Below, piece by piece: positions 40,033 through 41,277 of a DNA stretch of 41,277 nt; the stretch's first letter is position 1; each line of letters begins with the position of its first letter. The notes below the pieces were generated by a model. The model was not told the origin of the DNA, ran no database searches, and saw nothing but the letters and a program-made list of their open reading frames with translations. Source of the DNA: CANNDT01 sp945876205 (lineage in GTDB: Bacteria > Acidobacteriota > Vicinamibacteria > Vicinamibacterales > UBA2999); assembly GCA_947503365.1 (NCBI GenBank), contig CANNDT010000035.1:1-41277 (forward strand). Reading direction: 5' to 3'. The position numbers were made by a program, and so were the translations under genes.

Positions 40033-40968
40033 ATGAAACTCATCGTCACCGGATCGATCGCCTACGACTACCTCATGTCGTTTCCCGGCAAGTTCACCGA
40101 GCACCTCCTGCCGGAACACATGCAGCGAGTCAGCCTCAGCTTTCTCGTGGATTCCATGGACAAGCGGCGGGGCGGCTGTGCGCCGAACATTGCGTACACG
40201 CTGGCGCTGCTCGGCGAGCGCCCCTTTCTCATGGCCACGGCTGGCCAGGACTTCGGCGAGTACCGTCTGTGGCTCGACGCCGCCGGCGTCGACACCTCGC
40301 TCGTCCACCAGGTCGGCGATAAATTCACCGCGTCGTTCTTCTGCAGCACCGACGCGGAGAACAACCAGATCGCGTCGTTTTATACCGGAGCCATGGCCAA
40401 CGCGGGGGAGCTGTCGTTTCGGACAGTGGCGGATGCGGAGCTCGTCATCATCTCGCCGAACGATCCGGGTGCGATGGTTCAGTACGCGGAGGAATGCCGC
40501 ACCCTGCGGATTCCCTTCATCTTCGACCCAGGTCAGCAGTGCGCGCGCATGTCGGGTGACGAGCTGCGCGACGGCATCGCGGGTGCGCGCGTGGTGATCG
40601 CCAACCACTATGAGTTCGAGCTGATCCGCCAGAAGACCGGGATGGGTGAAGACGAGGTGCTCGGGGTCGCCGAGGTGCTGATCGTGACCCGCGGCGAGGA
40701 GGGCTGTTCTCTCTATCAGACCGGCACGCGTACCGATGTCAGCGCTGTGCAACCGCACCGCATCGTCGATCCCACCGGCGTCGGTGACGCGTTCCGCGGC
40801 GGGTTGATGAAGGGGATGTCGAGCGGCGCGTCCTACGTGGTGTCAGCTCAGCTCGGGAGCGTCGCGGCCACCTATGCGCTCGAGCATCTCGGCGGCACGA
40901 GTCACTCGTACCGCCTTGCTGAATTCAAGACCCGATACGAACAGCATTTCGGCGCGCTCGCGCTGTAG
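40033..40968 (+). CDS. PfkB-family carbohydrate/nucleoside kinase
   Basis: 311 residues from ATG 40033; an in-frame ATG at 40003 is inside the leader hairpin region. The ribokinase fold is shown by MKLIVTGSIAYDYL, the sugar-binding Gly-Gly-Cys-Ala-Pro-Asn region (RRGGCAPNIAYTLALLGERPF), DAAGVDTSLVHQVG and the anion-hole/catalytic motif DPTGVGDAFRGGLMKGM, where Asp in GVGDAF is the base. Known partners of MtnP-like enzymes include adenosine kinases of this family, so adenosine is a good candidate substrate; ribose or another sugar is possible. Confidence 0.88.
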   Translation: MKLIVTGSIAYDYLMSFPGKFTEHLLPEHMQRVSLSFLVDSMDKRRGGCAPNIAYTLALLGERPFLMATAGQDFGEYRLWLDAAGVDTSLVHQVGDKFTASFFCSTDAENNQIASFYTGAMANAGELSFRTVADAELVIISPNDPGAMVQYAEECRTLRIPFIFDPGQQCARMSGDELRDGIAGARVVIANHYEFELIRQKTGMGEDEVLGVAEVLIVTRGEEGCSLYQTGTRTDVSAVQPHRIVDPTGVGDAFRGGLMKGMSSGASYVVSAQLGSVAATYALEHLGGTSHSYRLAEFKTRYEQHFGALAL

Positions 40969-40989
40969 GTGCCGAGTCAGACGGGAAGA

Positions 40990-41008
40990 GCACCTTCAGG
41001 TGCATAAT
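40990..41008 (+). promoter_or_regulatory. palindrome and -10 box before the MmgE/PrpD gene
   Basis: GCACCT/AGGTGC (40990-40995 with 40998-41003) touches a CATAAT hexamer (41003-41008) that fits a -10. The ATG at 41016 is 7 nt beyond it and has no Shine-Dalgarno, so the transcript would be leaderless. Confidence 0.4.
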
Positions 41009-41015
41009 CTCGGGC

Positions 41016-41277
41016 ATGGAACTGACTCGTCGTGATGTGTTGGGCTCGAGCCTGGCGCTATTAGCGGGCGCGGCATCAGCCTCAGCGACTCCGCAGGAAC
41101 CCAGCGAGGGCGCCACGTATGGTGCAGGGCTCACCGGCCTGGGAATCACGAGCGCTCTTGCCCGCTTCCTGTCGGGCATTCGCTATGAGGACCTGCCGCC
41201 GGAGGCGGTGCACGAGGCCAGGCGCGCCGTGCTCGACTGGACCGGATGTGCCCTCGCCGGCAGCGCAAGATCGGAAG
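41016..41277 (+). CDS. MmgE/PrpD-family protein with Tat signal (3' end outside window)
   Basis: Only 87 complete codons are present; the gene runs off the right edge. A twin-arginine signal (LTRRDVLGSSLALLAGAASAS) directs export of a folded protein. The mature part begins the MmgE/PrpD all-helical domain: ITSALARFLSGIRYEDLPPEAVHEARRAVLDWTGCALAGS. Members include 2-methylcitrate dehydratase and other dehydratases/isomerases, but a Tat signal is unusual and suggests a periplasmic enzyme with another substrate. The last codons coincide with adapter-like sequence (41268-41277), so the final residues RSE may not be real. Confidence 0.82.
   Translation, partial: MELTRRDVLGSSLALLAGAASASATPQEPSEGATYGAGLTGLGITSALARFLSGIRYEDLPPEAVHEARRAVLDWTGCALAGSARSE
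41268..41277. other. possible sequencing-adapter remnant at the contig edge
   Basis: The last 10 bases are AGATCGGAAG, identical to the first 10 bases of the common Illumina TruSeq adapter. An exact 10-base match at the very end of a contig is unlikely by chance (about one in a million per position). Confidence 0.6.

Overview
The window looks like one contig from a high-GC, Gram-negative, environmental bacterium, most likely an Acidobacteriota of the Vicinamibacteria type. This is inferred, not searched. The supporting signs are an Oar-like TonB receptor with a carboxypeptidase-regulatory domain, a PadR regulator followed by a permease-prefix remnant, a DUF6152 protein with its usual secreted neighbours, many secreted Pro/Gly/Arg-rich proteins, and small GC-rich palindromes scattered between and inside genes. 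Both ends cut through genes. The last 10 bases equal the start of the common Illumina adapter, so the right edge may be an assembly artefact. I see no rRNA, tRNA, CRISPR array, phage or insertion sequence, and no gene-free stretch above 300 bases (the largest is 28069-28279).

Layout. 1-3.9 kb (+): the end of a V4R-like protein, a TPR protein, a SPOR-domain membrane protein, a small c-type cytochrome, and a PadR regulator with a well-formed promoter/operator followed by a truncated permease-like remnant. 3.9-8.7 kb (-): a VOC protein, a coiled-coil plus 2OG-Fe(II) oxygenase protein, an NHL-type beta-propeller and a GT4 glycosyltransferase. 8.8-11.3 kb (+): three secreted proteins, one with an SdrD-B-like domain. 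11.4-19.1 kb (+): a Tat-exported sulfite-oxidase-family enzyme, then a tight run of secreted proteins (paralogue A, a metallo-beta-lactamase-fold protein lacking most metal ligands, DUF6152, paralogue B) ending in a 1091-residue TonB-dependent receptor. This is the best candidate here for an undescribed functional module.

19.1-28.1 kb: lnt (its conserved N-terminus needs a CTG start), prfB with a programmed +1 frameshift, a small membrane protein, an M20 peptidase and an amidase in a coupled pair, an ECF-promoter-like small membrane protein, and a class A penicillin-binding protein on the minus strand. 28.2-33.8 kb (+): dnaK, dnaJ and hspR with a degenerate HAIR-like operator at the dnaK promoter, then a DnaC/DnaI-like ATPase and hemW. 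hemW carries an in-frame palindromic insertion. 33.8-35.6 kb: two tandem paralogous secreted proteins separated by a textbook terminator, then a small outer-membrane-like protein on the other strand.

35.6-41.3 kb (+): an acyl-CoA dehydrogenase, meaB and a methylmalonyl-CoA epimerase fused to a complete metallo-beta-lactamase domain, which suggests an acyl-CoA/methylmalonyl-CoA operon. Then come mtnP and a PfkB-family kinase (nucleoside salvage), and the start of a Tat-exported MmgE/PrpD protein. Several genes have a -10-like hexamer 5-13 nt before the start codon and no Shine-Dalgarno sequence, suggesting that leaderless transcripts are common.
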